Positions 1-13,555 of a stretch of DNA of 64,000 nt are shown piece by piece (position 1 is the first letter of the stretch; each line of letters opens with the position of its first letter). The translations under genes and the position numbers were made by a program. Origin of the DNA: Choristoneura fumiferana (lineage: Eukaryota > Arthropoda > Insecta > Lepidoptera > Tortricidae); assembly GCF_025370935.1 (NCBI RefSeq), contig NC_133472.1, positions 16,282,979 to 16,346,978 of the forward strand, written 5' to 3'. Below the pieces are notes generated by a model. That model made no database searches and was not told where the DNA came from. It worked only from the letters and a program-made list of their open reading frames with translations.

Positions 1-205
1 TTTTACGCGATGAAAGTTGACGAGATTAAAATTTATCTTTTATTATTACGAAATATTTTAAGCTACATGGAGATATTTTTTCTTGTTCTTTCAAGATTCA
101 AGCATATTGTTTACAAAATGTTGGCCTGAAACATTCATGGCGTGGAATGGAAAAAAAGCAAATGTCACCGTACCCAAGCTATCCGAAAAGTACTAAGTAT
201 ATCGT
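1..205. repeat. Dispersed repeat, copy A (cut by window start)
   Basis: The segment starting ttttacgcgatgaaagttga is repeated at 57743. Both share tattacgaaat and the ttggcctgaaac...ttcatggcgtggaat stretch, with different indels between. The class is unknown. Confidence 0.6.
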
Positions 206-2657
206 GTTGGGCACACCCACGTTTACCGTACATGGGTTACCTACATGGATTTAATGTTTTTTTTTAAGACGTAGAAAAAGAAAAGTTATTTCGTAGATTG
301 AACTGAGCATGGCGAGTTGACTTGACACTGCAAAATTGAACACAAATGACAATGAACTGAAAAGAAAAAAAACAAACAAACAAATCGAGTGTAAAGAAGA
401 TACTAGTAAATAGAATCCAGTCTTAAATGGCCGGAACGCTGTTGGTGGCGCGGCTAACGATGTTGCGCCACGCGATTCTTTCATTACGCTCCATGGCCGT
501 GGCCGGTGCTCTCCGTGTTGCACGTGCTAAAACCATTCAATCTAGTCTCGTTAGGCGAGGACCGGCGCCCAGCCGCGGATCGCCACCTGCCCCGATAAAG
601 AACGCCATTAATTGTGATGATCACGATAAATGCGGGTGGCAAGACATTGTACGAGATCCGTCTGGATTGCTATCACCGACTTATTTATTAATTATTCGGC
701 TAAGCAATAAAATTGGTTGCACTGTTGCGCTGCAGCGGAGGATAAAGTCACGAGATTATACTCGTAGCTTAGGTCCTAACTATCTATGGGCACATAAACC
801 GAACACAACCGTTTTCATAGGGGAGCCCAAGAGGGGATTTTGCGTTTTACCTACTCAAGCGCGTCAGAAAACCATATAGGGAGAATCCTAGCATCCTGTA
901 ATGTGCCCCCTTTTTTATTTCATCCTTTTATATTTCATATTATATACTAGTCCATGCTTTTATTTCCATTTATTTTGACGTGGTAAAAGCCCACCGCACC
1001 TGAGCAGTGCTGCGCGGCACGCTCACAAGGACATAAAATATAACTTTCATTCACAGAAGGAAGAAAGAAAATAATTTATTTATAACAGCAGTGACGCACT
1101 ACAAAGGTTAGAAAAATAATAATAAGTGTTGCCGCTATAAAAAGGTCCCGGCTCAGCAAATCGCTGGTTGAAAACCAGCAATGGTCTTCCGCCGGGCCAC
1201 AGAAGAGTGAAATTACGGAATGTCACACAAAACAAACACAAAAATAGCTACGAGACTAAAATATTAGTTGGCTGTATAGCCCACATTATCATAGCCACAG
1301 TACATGTAAATGAAGAAGATAAGAATAAAAAAAAAACATTGACATATGACAATTATGACATCCAGCAGACAACATTCAATAACAATGAAATAGAGGTACA
1401 TATTCAATCTTTGTCGGACCACTTACAAAAATTTCAAGCTACAATCAACAAAATCACGAGATAACGAGGAAATTGACCAAATAACTGAATGCAGTGACGA
1501 TGAAGATGAAATAAACTTACTTTAAGCATTTTTTTCTTTAAATTATTTTTATATAAAGACATTTATATGGATATGTTATACTGTTATTACATTCAATAAT
1601 AAAAGAAAACAGATAATAAACAATCAAACATTTTTATTCAACTTGTCAGATAAACGAATTCCCATGATGTAATTGTCAGATTTTAATTTAGGACGACTAG
1701 GGCATCAACCTAAACCGTCTATATAAAAATCTGACGCGCTTGAAAATTTAATTTCAAGGTCACTTTTTTTACATTTTCTAAAATCGATCATGAATTGGTC
1801 GCATCCAAATCGCCAGTTATTTTAATAGGATTTTTTTTGGGTTCACTCCCTATGAATATCTGACACGCTCGAATATCTTTTTTTTCTACCCCTCTACGGC
1901 CACCCCCACCAAACAACCCGTCAAATTAATACCTCTCGGCTATCATATAGACGTAGGACGTATATTCCATGAATGTCTGAGGCGCTCGAGTATTTCCATG
2001 TGCCTGTTTTTTTTTTAATTTTTTCAAAATTTGTCGTTGCTTTCCTCCCCACTAAAAGGGCATACTTAACATAAACTCTTTTTGTTTTTGCACTAATTTT
2101 CACAATCCAATAGGTCCCCATTACGCGTAACTACAAATTTAGCATACCGGCCACCCCTACTATTTCGTTCTTCGCATACTTCAGACATTTCTGACAAATT
2201 AACAGCAATAGCGTCTATACTTAAAATATGTATTGCCTTTTCAGACCACGCATAACTTCTTCTACTATGGCATAACAAAGGAGCAAGAGCTCTAAGACAC
2301 AAGTTATCATTTTATAGAAGAATCATGATGCTTTAGTCCTTTTTAACAATGTCAGGTTTTCGGTGATACCTGCAAATTCCAAAAACAAGTTTCGTTTGAA
2401 GTAGGTACTTAATTTTTTTTTAGTTACTTTCTTTCGAGGTAAATATTTTTTGTCCTTAACAAACAAGTAAGTAGGTACCTTTAGATATTTCACCCGACTG
2501 CCTCGGAAGGAGGTGTTATGATTTTAAATATGTACATGTATGTATTAGCAGGAGTTGTTTGTTATACGGAGTGGAAACGATAAGTGATCTCATTCGATTA
2601 TTAAACACAAGATATCGAAAAACTGGTTTTTGATCCTGAAAGTACAACAAGAGCTCT
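206..2657. other. No gene recognised; GC-richer patch near 425-880
   Basis: A 150-codon ORF (427-879, +) and an opposing ORF occupy a GC-richer patch. Neither shows a recognisable domain or splice context. A 98-codon ORF at 1168-1464 is AT-rich and also unrecognised. A short fragment near 2497 (cccgactgcct) resembles the end of the 9100 element. Confidence 0.4.
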
Positions 2658-3017
2658 ATCAAACGGTATCAATAATTTACAATCAATTAGTTCTGTTATA
2701 GAATAAACTGGGTCTATCCGAAAATTGAATATTACCAGCTTCCATACGACTAGTACCTACAGCCACAGCCACATAGCACTCATCTCTTGATAATACTATT
2801 GTAAGTTAAGCCTAAAACCAATGTTTCCCATAATAATTTTAAATAAGAATGCAATTTACGAGTTTATTATAAGAGTTTACTTTAATTATTTTTTTAACAC
2901 TTCTGATATTGTTATCTTGTAACTGTGGCTGTACTAAATGAACGGAAGCTGGAAACATTGAATTTTTGGATGGATCCAGTTTATTCTATAACCTACTTAT
3001 TATTGATACCGTTTGAT
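2658..3017. mobile_element. Foldback/MITE with long imperfect arms
   Basis: Ends are atcaaacggtatcaataat and its reverse complement. Internal stretches (tagaataaactggg / ccagtttattcta; accagcttcc / ggaagctgg; acagccacagccac / gtggctgt) pair across the centre, so almost all of the 360 bp folds back. No coding capacity. Confidence 0.7.
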
Positions 3018-4384
3018 GTTTCCATCCTGTATACATATTACTTAGCAGAAACGGTTTTGCATAATTGCAGGAAATGATATTGTAGTCGTGCTCTTAGTTT
3101 TTATTGTAAGAACCTAACTAAAATAAAGTTTCAAGAAAGTTTACAAAAATAGAATAGTGAAATCAACCATAATTGTATCAGATAAGTAATTTACCTCCGA
3201 AGCAATCATACGTCTAAACGACACACACTGTCGACAAGACAGAAGTTACGTTATTATACACGAGCATGACTTTAAAAAAATGACCTACAAATCAAATCAT
3301 TCAAACATTTAACACATGTTTCAACAGAGCTCAGCAATTTATTGCCTGATTTGGAGAGAAGTGGCTTGATAGATTACAGATAAGATAAGGATCCGCCGGC
3401 ATGTTTATATTATTTATAATATTTTATTAAAAAATATTAATAGATTTAAGTAGGTACTTATATTATAAATTTACGTGTTTAAATTTGATTTTTTTTGCAA
3501 CCATGTGATAAATTGCAACTTATAATTGGTATGTAATTAAGTTTAATACACCAATTAAAAAAATATTGTAAAAAACTGTCATACTTTTTTGTACAAATTA
3601 GGATAACTATGTAACATACCTATTCGCATATGTATAGATAGGTACGGTACGGTAAGCTAATCGAGTAGGTAGGTAGGTACGAATCGAGTTGGTACGATGC
3701 CATACCACCGGTAGGTAAGGTACCTATGATACGGTATCATGCGGTTGGATCTTAGACTATTAGTACCTTACATCGTTCGTTACTCTGCTGTACGAGTGGC
3801 CGGAGATTCCCACGAGACCGCGTGCGCCGGCGCCGAAGCCATGTGCGCAACCTAACCGCGTCACAATTTATTTTATCGCCAACTAAAATAAATAATTTTA
3901 ATTGCGCAGTTGTCGCCGTCAGCGGTAGACATAAACCCATGTGGTTTTTTCTCAGAGCTAACAATCATGCGCATGGCTAAACACGGCGCAACATTATGAC
4001 ATGATTTGCGACCTTTGCTTTGCTGAGATTCGCATGATGTACGTCAAAATTGCACTCAAAAGAATTTAAGGCAAGGCTATCTGAAATCTACCTATTATGT
4101 TCAACATTTTCAAATCAACTTCTTTTAAGGTACAAAATACTACTTATTTAAAACGCAAACGACAAACAGTAAGTAAAGGACTTTTTCATTGTTTTTTTCT
4201 TAAGTACACAATTCTTTTCTCGCAAAAAAAAGACATATAAAAGAATATTTAACGGTTACCTACCTTAAAATACAATTCTCTTTTATAAGCAAGATATAGA
4301 GTGAAGCTCGTGTGAATCCAGACGTGCGTAATTTTTGAGTAGTGTAGTGAGTTGCTGTTTTTGTTGTTGTATGATTTGCACTTC
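3018..4384. other. AT-rich intergenic DNA, no gene seen
   Basis: Contains a short (gtag)n-type stretch near 3665-3690 and otherwise nothing recognisable. Confidence 0.4.
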
Positions 4385-4385
4385 C

Positions 4386-4543
4386 AGTAGCGGCGTTAGG
4401 GTAAGGCGCGGTGGAGCGACCGCCCAGGGCGCCGGACCTAAAGGGCCTGAAGCCTATAGCCATCTATAGCTTCTAGAAAATTCCCAAAAGTTTGCGGCGC
4501 CGAGGAAATCCCTCCCAGGGCACTGCAAGTGCTAAAACCGGCA
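4386..4543. mobile_element. Possible hAT-type non-autonomous element
   Basis: A GC-rich island in AT-rich DNA. Its left end cagtagcggcg and right end ccggcactg are imperfect inverted repeats starting CAGT, a hAT-like feature. No clear target duplication, so the call is weak. Confidence 0.3.
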
Positions 4544-5159
4544 CTGATGTTTTGTGTACAACTTATTTTAAGTCGTTGTTCAAGCTGGACTTTTATTAAA
4601 CCAGATGCATCAGAAATTACGCGACCGATAGTACGGGACCTACGCTCGTCTGGCTTACCTTACCCATACTGTACTGTACCAAACCTAAATATTCATCAGC
4701 TTCTCGACACATAAATCGAAGCTCCTAATGCTTAAGGGACGCTGGCCCCTTACGTTTTATTATAATCTAAGGAGAAATATTTGCTAATTACCATAAATTC
4801 ATGGTCGCTCCTGTCCTTTGTATATACCCTTCGGAAATTCCAGAGGGGAAATATGGTACCTGTGGGACATTATGTGATGCTCCTTGGTAGACATCGACAT
4901 CTACATACATATGTGCCGTAAGGTACATAGATGTCAAGTCAATGTTGGTAGAAATAGTATAGATGTGACGTCTTTTGATTACAACCTGGGGCCGTATTGT
5001 CTAAAGTCTTTGACACTCTCGATCACAATCAAATGACAGTTTTTGTATGCGAAATCCCTCAACGGCTCAGGTGGCTTTATGAACGTCTCGGGTAAAATGG
5101 CTCGTTTTATGCTCTTAATTATGCTCTTAGTTAATTGTACAATTGACTATTTTTCAGTG

Positions 5160-5330
5160 CTTCAAAGGATATCAGACTGATTATTAATTTCAGCTTGATC
5201 CCTCCACGCTTTCCTGAGAAAAAGGGTCTGAACAGACTGAAGGACGGAGGCACAATACAAGTAATGTAAGACGGAGGGACGGGCGGACAGACAGACAGAT
5301 GAATGAACCCTAAATACCAATTTGAAATGT
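5160..5330. repeat. Fragment of the AAAAACCGGCC...CCCTAAA repeat family
   Basis: Shares the block tttcagcttgat.cctccacgc through cctgagaaaaagggtct with the copy at 46674-47083, then degenerates into a cagacagacagac tract and accctaaa. Confidence 0.55.
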
Positions 5331-5802
5331 TAAGAAATAATTGGTCACGAGGGTGACATAATTCTATTTCATTAATTAAACCGTTTGCTTTATGCCTATC
5401 GGTTTCCTATTTGGATGGGCCAATGGTTAGCATTTTCCTCTCTGGGATGATGTCAGGTCCTGTTTGGTAAAATTAGGTACAGAGTAGTAGGTAAGCACTC
5501 AGTGTTCAACTTTTTGATTGATTTCCTCAATAAAGCGATCGTAAACATGTACTCGCTAATAATCGTAACTTCTCGTCTCGTCCTTCAGTTAAATAGACAT
5601 TGTAGAAACCCATAATCGTAACTGGGCGTTCCAATCAAGGCGTGTATGAATACTGTTATTTTTACTATCAACACTTGACACTGGCACCTATCAAGTATTA
5701 CAACATTTTAAAGTAATGTGTAGGTATAAGTAGTTATTTACAAAGGGTAAACTTTCGTCAGCAAAATAAATTTAACGCACCGGCAAAAAAAATTGAAAAG
5801 AA

Positions 5803-6029
5803 ACTCTTTCGGAACTAACCGCTCACCCAGACAGCTCTTTTTCTGGTTTTTCTGTGCATCCATGTCTCAGTTTGTATTTCCGATATGGTTTCACGGGATA
5901 CCCGTAAAAGTAACAAATTTTGAGTTGAACAAAAAAAAATACAAAAAGACTCAAAAAAAAAACAATCATAATTTGATTGCTTAGTAGCGAGCGACATCTC
6001 TTGTCTGGGTGAGCGGTTAGTTCCGAAAG
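5803..6029. mobile_element. MITE with 27-bp terminal inverted repeats, carrying a SINE fragment
   Basis: ctttcggaactaaccgctca (5803 onward, to ...cccagac) is repeated inverted at 6003-6029. Between them, 5831-5965 matches the body of the SINE at 6135-6345. The native remnant is the agcgagcgacatctc side. Confidence 0.75.
5831..5965 (+). mobile_element. Headless SINE copy inside the MITE
   Basis: It begins at ctctttttctggtttttctg, shared with 6215-6345, and lacks the tRNA-like head. It ends in an A-rich tail (actcaaaaaaaaaac). Confidence 0.65.
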
Positions 6030-6134
6030 TGTGACGTCTGTCGACGAAACAGATGTCGCTTGTGCTGCTGCTTAAGTAGCATAGTAGAAATAAGCAACCT
6101 GAGATATGTATGCATAGGAAAAATTCGTGTCTAG

Positions 6135-6345
6135 ATTCCTGTCCAGCAGTGGTATAGGGGTTATAGCACGCAGCACGGATTGCTGAGGACCTGGGTTCGA
6201 TTCCCAGTGCTGGTCTCTTTTTCTGGTTTTTCTGTGCATCCATGTCTCAGTTTGTATTTTCGATATGGTTTCACGGGATACCCGTAAAAGTAACAAATTT
6301 GGAGTTGAAATAAAAAATGCAAAAAGACTCCAAAAAAACAATCTG
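6135..6345 (+). mobile_element. tRNA-derived SINE
   Basis: The head has an A box-like tggtataggggtta and a B box ggttcgattcc (6194-6204). The body is shared with 5831-5965, and it ends in actccaaaaaaac. Its tRNA part ends in an acceptor-like mispaired arm, so it is not a functional tRNA gene. Confidence 0.75.
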
Positions 6346-6478
6346 TATATTCACGCCAAATTACAGCTCTCTCTCTAGTACCTACCACCGGTTTCTGAGC
6401 TTAGCCGCGGACAGACAGACAGACGGACAGACATGGCGAAACTATAAGGGTTCCTAGTTGACTACGGAACCCTAAAAA
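6346..6478 (+). repeat. 3' end of the AAAAACCGGCC...CCCTAAA repeat family
   Basis: Contains agcttagccgcggacagacagac, atggcgaaactataagggtt and the terminus acggaaccctaaaaa, as in the copies at 14821 and 45006. Confidence 0.65.
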
Positions 6479-8475
6479 TTAAAAAAACTTGTTCCAGTTA
6501 CATTGATGAAAATCAGGATTTTCTTCAGATGACAGCGAAAAGGACCTTGCGTTCAAAAATTATGCTAACAGAGATGTTTGAATTCATTTTCTTGGTATTC
6601 TAGTAAAGGAAGTGCGAGGGTATCATTCTGAAAGTAATCTTTATCATTTAACAAAAACGTGAGCAGAGAAAATAGGTACCTAGTACTATATTTAACTAGT
6701 AACAAGTAATGATAGTTACATTTAATAATCAATTTAATTTAACAATATATTTAACAGCTGCTTAGTTTACTCGCCTCGCCTCGCCTATCGGGCTTAATGG
6801 CTAGAACGCAACTCTTAATAAACGGAGAGCTCGAGCAAACTGCGGTCCTTGCTCCGACATCACTTGCTCGTAATTTGCGACTACGAGTTACTTAACGAAT
6901 TGATTACGAAATATATCTACGTGGATGAGCTCCACCGCAGTGCTTATTTACGTTTGAATTTAGAGGTGAATATACTCGTATTCGCTTGTATACCGGGTGT
7001 GGCCTGTAATACGAGCAAATAATTAAAACATAGATCGTCCTCGTCAAACTGAACAACATTAGTTCAGCGACTTTTAAAAATAATGGAGTCTTTGAATTTT
7101 TCCTTTTTTCATACAAATGGCGGCGTTTCACGATATGCCTAGGAATTTCGTGATCTGGCGGATTTTACAATCGGCCGCCGACATATACATACATAACAAC
7201 TTAGGTCGGTAATAAGAGAAATGATAATTTATTGGAAAATCCATCAACATGTACATGTACTAAATATATGTATTTGTTTAACGCTTCAAAAATACAAGTA
7301 TGCACAGACCATAATTTACGCTCCTACAGCTAGGACAAGCCGGCGCAAAGTCAAGCGTTTTCTCTGTTCATTGCGTGTGCTGCCAGAGAAACCGCAATGC
7401 CGCAATGTATAGAGAATACGCTGATCAGTCACGCTTATTTGTAGCCAGATTATTAGGGTCCATTTTTCTCCGAAGCGCGACGCAGCAGATTTCATTGATA
7501 GAATTCGGTCAACGAGTAGGGTACAGTCGAATGCAAAAATATATATATACGGTCATAGCGTCAAAATATGTGCACATCTACCTTATGTTTAGTGGCATAA
7601 AGGTGTATAGATATTTTAGACGTCTTGGTAACGCATATATATTTATGATGCTGACAGCACGGATCTAGTGAATAACGTTTTTCCATCGTATTTTATCAGA
7701 TAAATTCGTATTTCTTTCTTAATTAGCTTCAGTAGACTTCATAAAGGGTAGTTGTGACAGCACGATAAATACGACTTATCCGACAAAATACGATTTCAAA
7801 ACATCACGAGTATTCAATATATCTTGTACTCATTTGACGTATTCTCTCCATGACAGGCAAAATACTAGAATTTGGACGGAGTTTGGTATATATGTAGATA
7901 CTCGTAGCTGGCTGAACGTCTGATATAACAGATAAGCTATTTTTTTTCCAAATTACGGGATCGGGAATAAATCTTAAACATTTAACCCCTACCATTAGAA
8001 CCATGACATTTGGCGCGAGTTTTTTTAATTACTTAAATTGATATTTTTGGGGATTTTGATGCGTGCGAAACCAGGGTAAACAGACTTTTAATGGTTCAAT
8101 AAGATAGAAATGCAAGTATACTCAGCCAGAAACCTTGTATTTTTCTTGAGCTAAATGTATACAATAATGTAATTTTGTATGTAGGGTGGCCAAAATTTTG
8201 TACCGCTGACTACTTATATATATAACAACCATCACAAATTTTCAATATCTAGACGCAATCTAGTCTACCTATAGATAGATGATTGTTGGGCATTTAGGCC
8301 TTTTTAGACCGAAACAAAACAGATCGCCTACATTATTTTGCTGTGGTATCATGCAGCCAATTTGCGAGTGTGATACTGGAATAATCGCAAACCCGCTACA
8401 TGTCTATTATTAGATTGGCACCGTATGACATGAACTGAGATTAGCATAGCATTTATAGATAGGTATAAGAATGTA
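6479..8475. other. Intergenic DNA, no gene; one Helitron-like fragment
   Basis: Positions about 7830-8000 resemble the body of the Helitron-like family on the - strand (tagctggctgaacgtctgatata). The short ORFs in 7221-7668 show no domain. Nothing else is recognised. Confidence 0.4.
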
Positions 8476-8477
8476 TA

Positions 8478-8712
8478 GTTCGGCTCACGTAAAAAGAGCG
8501 CTGGGTGACAGTGGAGGGGATGTGTTTGCGCAGGGGTACCGTCGCGAACGAAAAGGTAAAGGTCAAGGTCGACTGCCGAGAACCAATAGCGCGACGGCAC
8601 AGCCAAGCCCTCCCTCGCTCCTCACCCGCGCCTCACGTCTTTCCACCCGTTTGGTCGGTTAATTGCTCACTGCGCAGGTATATCGCCAGCGCTCTTTTTA
8701 CGTGAGCCGAAC
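8478..8712. mobile_element. Tc1/mariner-like MITE with near-perfect TIRs
   Basis: gttcggctcacgtaaaaaga and the following gcgctgg are exactly inverted at 8686-8712, giving 27 identical bases, or 29 if the flanking TA target bases are counted. The interior is unusually GC-rich (ccctccctcgctcctcacc). No transposase. Confidence 0.8.
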
Positions 8713-9100
8713 TATTATACATAGGTAAGAAACTAAGAACTTAAGTGATGAGATGAATTTTTGGAGTTGTGGGTTATTTGCCTCTTATGTTGTATTTAAC
8801 ACATAAAACAGGCAAAAACAGGGCGACGAACATAAAAACGTGGAAATGTATTGTATGTCTTTAATTAGAAGTACCTGGGCGACGCTCGGGCTAAAACTCG
8901 ATAACAAGGGTTTTCCTAGAGATAAGACCAAGCTAGATCGATTTGTCATCCCCGGAAACCCTTACATGGCAAATTTCATCGAAATCGTTGGAGCCGTTTC
9001 CGCGATTCTGATTATATATATTTTACCTCTAGATAGATAGATAGCTGAAGGTGACCGGTTACCATAACCACCACTATACCTACCAGGCCTACAATATAAA

Positions 9101-9341
9101 AATCAAAAACCCGACTGCCTTATAAAATTTAATAAGGAAAAAACAAGTCTAGTGGTCTAGGATCCTATTAAATAACTTAAAGTTCAGGTGTGGGGCCCCA
9201 TTTTAAATCGTAGGCGGCTGAAAAGTTCTGAATACCTAATAGATCCCGACTGTTGAATTTTAAATCACTTAAAGGAATTGTAGACCACTAGACTTGTTTT
9301 TTTTTTCTTTCCTTTTCAGGCAGTCGAGTTTTTTGATTTCA
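9101..9341. mobile_element. Foldback MITE (CCCGACTGC family)
   Basis: tcaaaaacccgactgcct and acaagtctagtggtcta at the left are inverted at the right (tagaccactagacttgt ... aggcagtcgagttttttga). A related block with ccttcgagcagtcgg follows near 9540-9650. Confidence 0.7.
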
Positions 9342-9984
9342 TAATATATATTTTTATTTCATACTTTTTTCACAGTATTATCAAATACTTAAAATAGCTT
9401 GAAACCCATATTGTTTTAATACGATTTTGTTATGTCGTCTATATGTGTTATAGTTTTTTTTTCATGGATGTATAAACGAGTATTGAAATATTATATACCC
9501 TAGGTCACTCCGATAGTAATGAATGACGAATCTAAATGATACCTCATATAGGTACGTTAAAATCTGTCCAGCCATTTGGGCTGCAGAGAGGAACAAAGAA
9601 AGACACATACACACCGCTAAAAATACATTTAACCCTCCTTCGAGCAGTCGGTTAAAAAGTTGAGAAGTCTTTACTATTATGTCAAACATGAAACACGACA
9701 TTAGCCTCAGATCAGTTCGCGGAAGGATCCTGTGGCCCCGGCCAGCGAGGAGACGCCGCGCCCTGGGCGACGGCCAAGTCGAAACATCATCACTCACGTA
9801 TTTCCTTGCCCCGATTTTGGAATTTAGAAATTGATGTTTCCTTGCGGCGGAGAGCTTTATTGTTCTTTGTGGAGTGCCAAATGGAACTGTGTGGAAAATG
9901 CGAATGTGTTGGTCCGTCTTTTGCGAATGCAAACAAACACCTTACACATTTATAGTAAACTGAAATGTCAACAACTTCTGATCG

Positions 9985-10715
9985 AGTAACGTCGTCGCTG
10001 TTGATGAACTCAGTGTTGCAACCGTTGCAGCTGAACGACAAGATAAAATTAAATAAAGTGTGTGGGCAGCTGCAGCAGTGGTTCTCAGCGAACGGGCTCA
10101 TCATCATCATGAACCTCACCAAGTCGAACATCATGCGGTTCTCGGGTAGGGGTGTCGTGTCACCGCCATCGATTGGAGGCCCCATACCGCTATGCCAGCA
10201 GTGTAGGTTCCTGAGCTTCACCCAACATCCAAATTTGAATTGGAAGATTCATTATTGACTTGACTCCCTAAGTAGTGCAGCATTTCCATTTCCACTCGTT
10301 GCTTTCGTATGGCACCATACTTCGGGGAAACTCCACGGACTGGGGGTATGGTTCTGCAGAAACGGGCGGTGCGGGTCCTTGCCGGTATCAACCAAAGGCA
10401 GTCGTGCAATAAAGTATTCAAAGAACTAGGTATCATGACCCTATCTTCATTGTATTAGTCCCAAGTTATTATGTATACGAGCAAAAACATTTCTAGCTTT
10501 AGTCAATGGGCGTAGCCGGTAAAATTACTCCCAACACGGGCCGCTTACGGGCGGTCAGAACGGCATTAACGGGAAAAAACCCGTGCGTTATCGGCCCCAA
10601 ATGCTATGAGCACCTTATACCCTCAGACCTAAAAAGGGAAAAGAGCGATGAAACGTTTAGCTGTCGTCTAAAAGACCTTTTGTTGGAAAATACATTTTAT
10701 TACATTTTAATTTAA
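9985..10715 (+). pseudogene. Decayed non-LTR retrotransposon reverse transcriptase, C-terminal part
   Basis: Reading through frame breaks gives LNDKIKLNKVCGQLQQWFSA, LTKSNIMRFS, FHSLLSYGT, QKRAVRVLAG, QSCNKVFKELGIMTL and a C-terminal LLLENTFYYI. The order N.K..KLNKV..QWF...L.LN..KS..M.F, then hS.L.YG, then QKRAVR.L.G matches CR1/Jockey-clade elements. Several frameshifts and stops make it dead. Confidence 0.75.
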
Positions 10716-13555
10716 TTCCAAATTTAAAATTATGTATTTTACTGTTTAATTTTTTTTTGTCATTTTAATTGTTAGTTATTGTAGGTATTAATTTTTATCC
10801 TTGACATTTTATTTTAAGCCTATATTCATGTTAATTTTAATGCGTTTTCGTTATGTATGACGATCCCTAGAGGAGAACCAATCTTATTTGAATTGTTATT
10901 TTTCGCATCATGACATGATTGGAATTTTATTTTTATATTATTATTAATTTTATTTATACCTTTGATGATTTCAATATAAATTCTTATACTTAACTGATTT
11001 ATGTAAATTATAATGTAAGTAATCTTATATTGAATTAATAAATAAACTAAACTAAACAATACCAAAGTGTATACGAAATCCTTAGAAAAATATTACTTGT
11101 TTTTTTCGTAATTGCTACGGAACCCTATCTCGAGCGTGTCCGACATGCTCTTGGACGGTTTTTATTTTTATTTTTCAAGCTTTTATTTAGCTTGCCCTGT
11201 TTGTTTATTGAGCTAAATTTGACCCACTTCCAGTGGTACGATTGACTTGAACTTTGGCATACTTAAATGTAAATTTGGTGAAAATGCAGTATCAGGTAGT
11301 GATATTCTGGCAGTCTGGCCAGGATAGTCTCAGTCTCAGTCTCAGAACGGAATGCCTCAACGGTTAATGGCATCGACTTGGAATTTGGTACGGATATGAA
11401 GTAGTTTAGATGACGATAAAAGTACAGTCAAGAAAAATTGTATTAAAAAACAAAAACATTTCCAACAAAGGTACTTCATGCTTGAGCTTTGTAGTTCAGA
11501 AGCTTCAGAAGTTTAGATTTAACATCAGAAAGCAAGAGGGCAAGCGTAGCCATTTCTCGATCCCCCCGGCGGGCGCGTTTACTATTACGGGGCTTTTGTT
11601 GCGTCTGCGATGCAAATAAACACACTATAAACACGTCTCAGTCAGCCACTCGTCTATACTTGGAGCGAAATGTTTTGGCTCATGAGTAATTTCCACGAAC
11701 TTATGCTTTCAAGACCTTACACAAGTATAATATTATTAGCCTATTTACTACTTCGCCCACGTAAAATTAAAGTTTGTAGTAGGTAAACTTCGTCATCTCT
11801 TTCTTTAAATAAATATTTTGTTACAACCTGCAACGGAGTTTTGAGTTGTTATAGGCAAATAATAATTATGTTCTCTTCTCGCAGTTCTTGCATGTCAAAT
11901 TTGAGGATACCAGTATAATACTTAATTAAAGTTACAGAGAAAAGCCACTTTGAAGCGAATTCTTAATAATTTTCTGTATCCTTATCCCGTGGTAATTTCA
12001 ATAAATTTTATCCGCATTACTCGCCTTGCCTGCATTTCATTCAACTTGTATTAAAAATTTCAGCCTTCTAGGAATAATGGTTTGGGCTGGGCGGGCATTG
12101 ATGAGTCAATCAGTCATTCAGTCAGGATTTATCTTTTTATATGTATAATTAATACATTTTACATACAATTAATAATACATTTAATTCCTCGCCTAACTGC
12201 TAAGTTCGTATATTCCTTGTTTCAAAATTACGGAACTTCCAAACAAGCCTACCCCCGAGTACCCCCTTTTATCTGAACGCGAACGTTAAAAATTTCATAT
12301 TTTACTCTAATTACATTTATTTCCAAACCTGTTGCAGAAAGATTTTACAGTAGCAAATTTGCTATTAACCTAATAATCACTAAGCAATTCCGATTTGCAA
12401 CCGTCATCAGTCTACCGGATCTAATTATGGCAAAATTTTGTAATATATCAGTGACGAGCAAAAATAACGGGTCCATACAAAGTTATACGAAAAGTGTACC
12501 ACTATTTTTGTAATTTAATCAGATACAATTTTAAATACTGTGGACCTACTGGCTGGAACGCAGCGCAACTCACGAAATACGTTCTCCGTGACACACCACT
12601 TAACCCTTACCTTACCTTACGTACCTTCACCGAACAAACCACACTTTCATAGGCCAGGTCCAATACGGGTCAAACTATGCACAAACTTGGGTCCGATTGA
12701 AATATGTGGGTGAATATTAGAAATTTGCTCTTTAGTTAGTTAAGGATTCTATCGTTAAGGAACATTAGTCAATGCTTTTACCTAAAAGATAAATAGGGAG
12801 CCTAACTGTAAACAATGAAACTTTTGAACGGTTTTTAAATAGACGTCATTGTTTTGTGTTGGTTGTCGGTTTAAAGTACAGTCCAATATTTTTTTGTGCT
12901 ACTAATGTCATGTTGACATCCCATACCTTTGTCAAGGAAATCATAGTGAAATTTATTATTAAAAGGTTCCATCCTGGTATATGAATCAGTTTGTTTGACT
13001 GTACAAATCTAAACAAAAAATACATACCTACAAGAAAAACACAGTCCATTTAGTCTGGTAACTAATGGCCGGCAGTGCGTATTTTGGGGACAAAAAATGT
13101 AATCTAATTTGTCCTTATTATTTGAATTAGAAAGTACTTAAGTAGTTACATTTTATGCACATCGTGTCATGTTGAGTATGGAAGGAGCAGAAGGTGCAGC
13201 GTTGTGCGCCGGTTGGCCGTGGCGATGCTATTGTCATTCAATCGAGTCATTGTGGGAGCTCTTTGTAGGGCCGCGGTCGCGGTACCCTGCCTGCCGGGTG
13301 CTGCCGGGGACCCGGTCATTCGGCATGGGGAATAACTTACAGACTTTTATGATGTTGTAACTATTATTTAATACGTCCCTTTCTTTATGCTGTTAATGAT
13401 TACAGAGTAACAGCAAGGGCGACACAATGTAGGTACTTCCAGTGATGCACTGCATGTAACATATATGAGCAAAAATAAGCGGTCACATCGTGCAGAAATA
13501 TTTTACGAAAACCAATAACTTAAACTTTATTTCACTTCTCACTTAAACTTAATTA
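10716..13555. other. AT-rich intergenic DNA, one repeat fragment
   Basis: A - strand fragment of the ACCGGCC family lies at about 11090-11172 (ctacggaaccctat ... cgtgtccgacatgctcttgg). A GC-richer patch at 13160-13330 has a 63-codon ORF without domain or splice support. No gene seen. Confidence 0.4.

Noticed and set aside
427..879. 150-codon ORF on the + strand
   Set aside because: No domain, no splice context and no conserved-looking pattern. An opposing frame is also open, as expected in a GC-richer patch.
9462..9932. 156-codon ORF on the - strand
   Set aside because: Runs through repeat-related DNA near the decayed LINE, with no recognisable domain.
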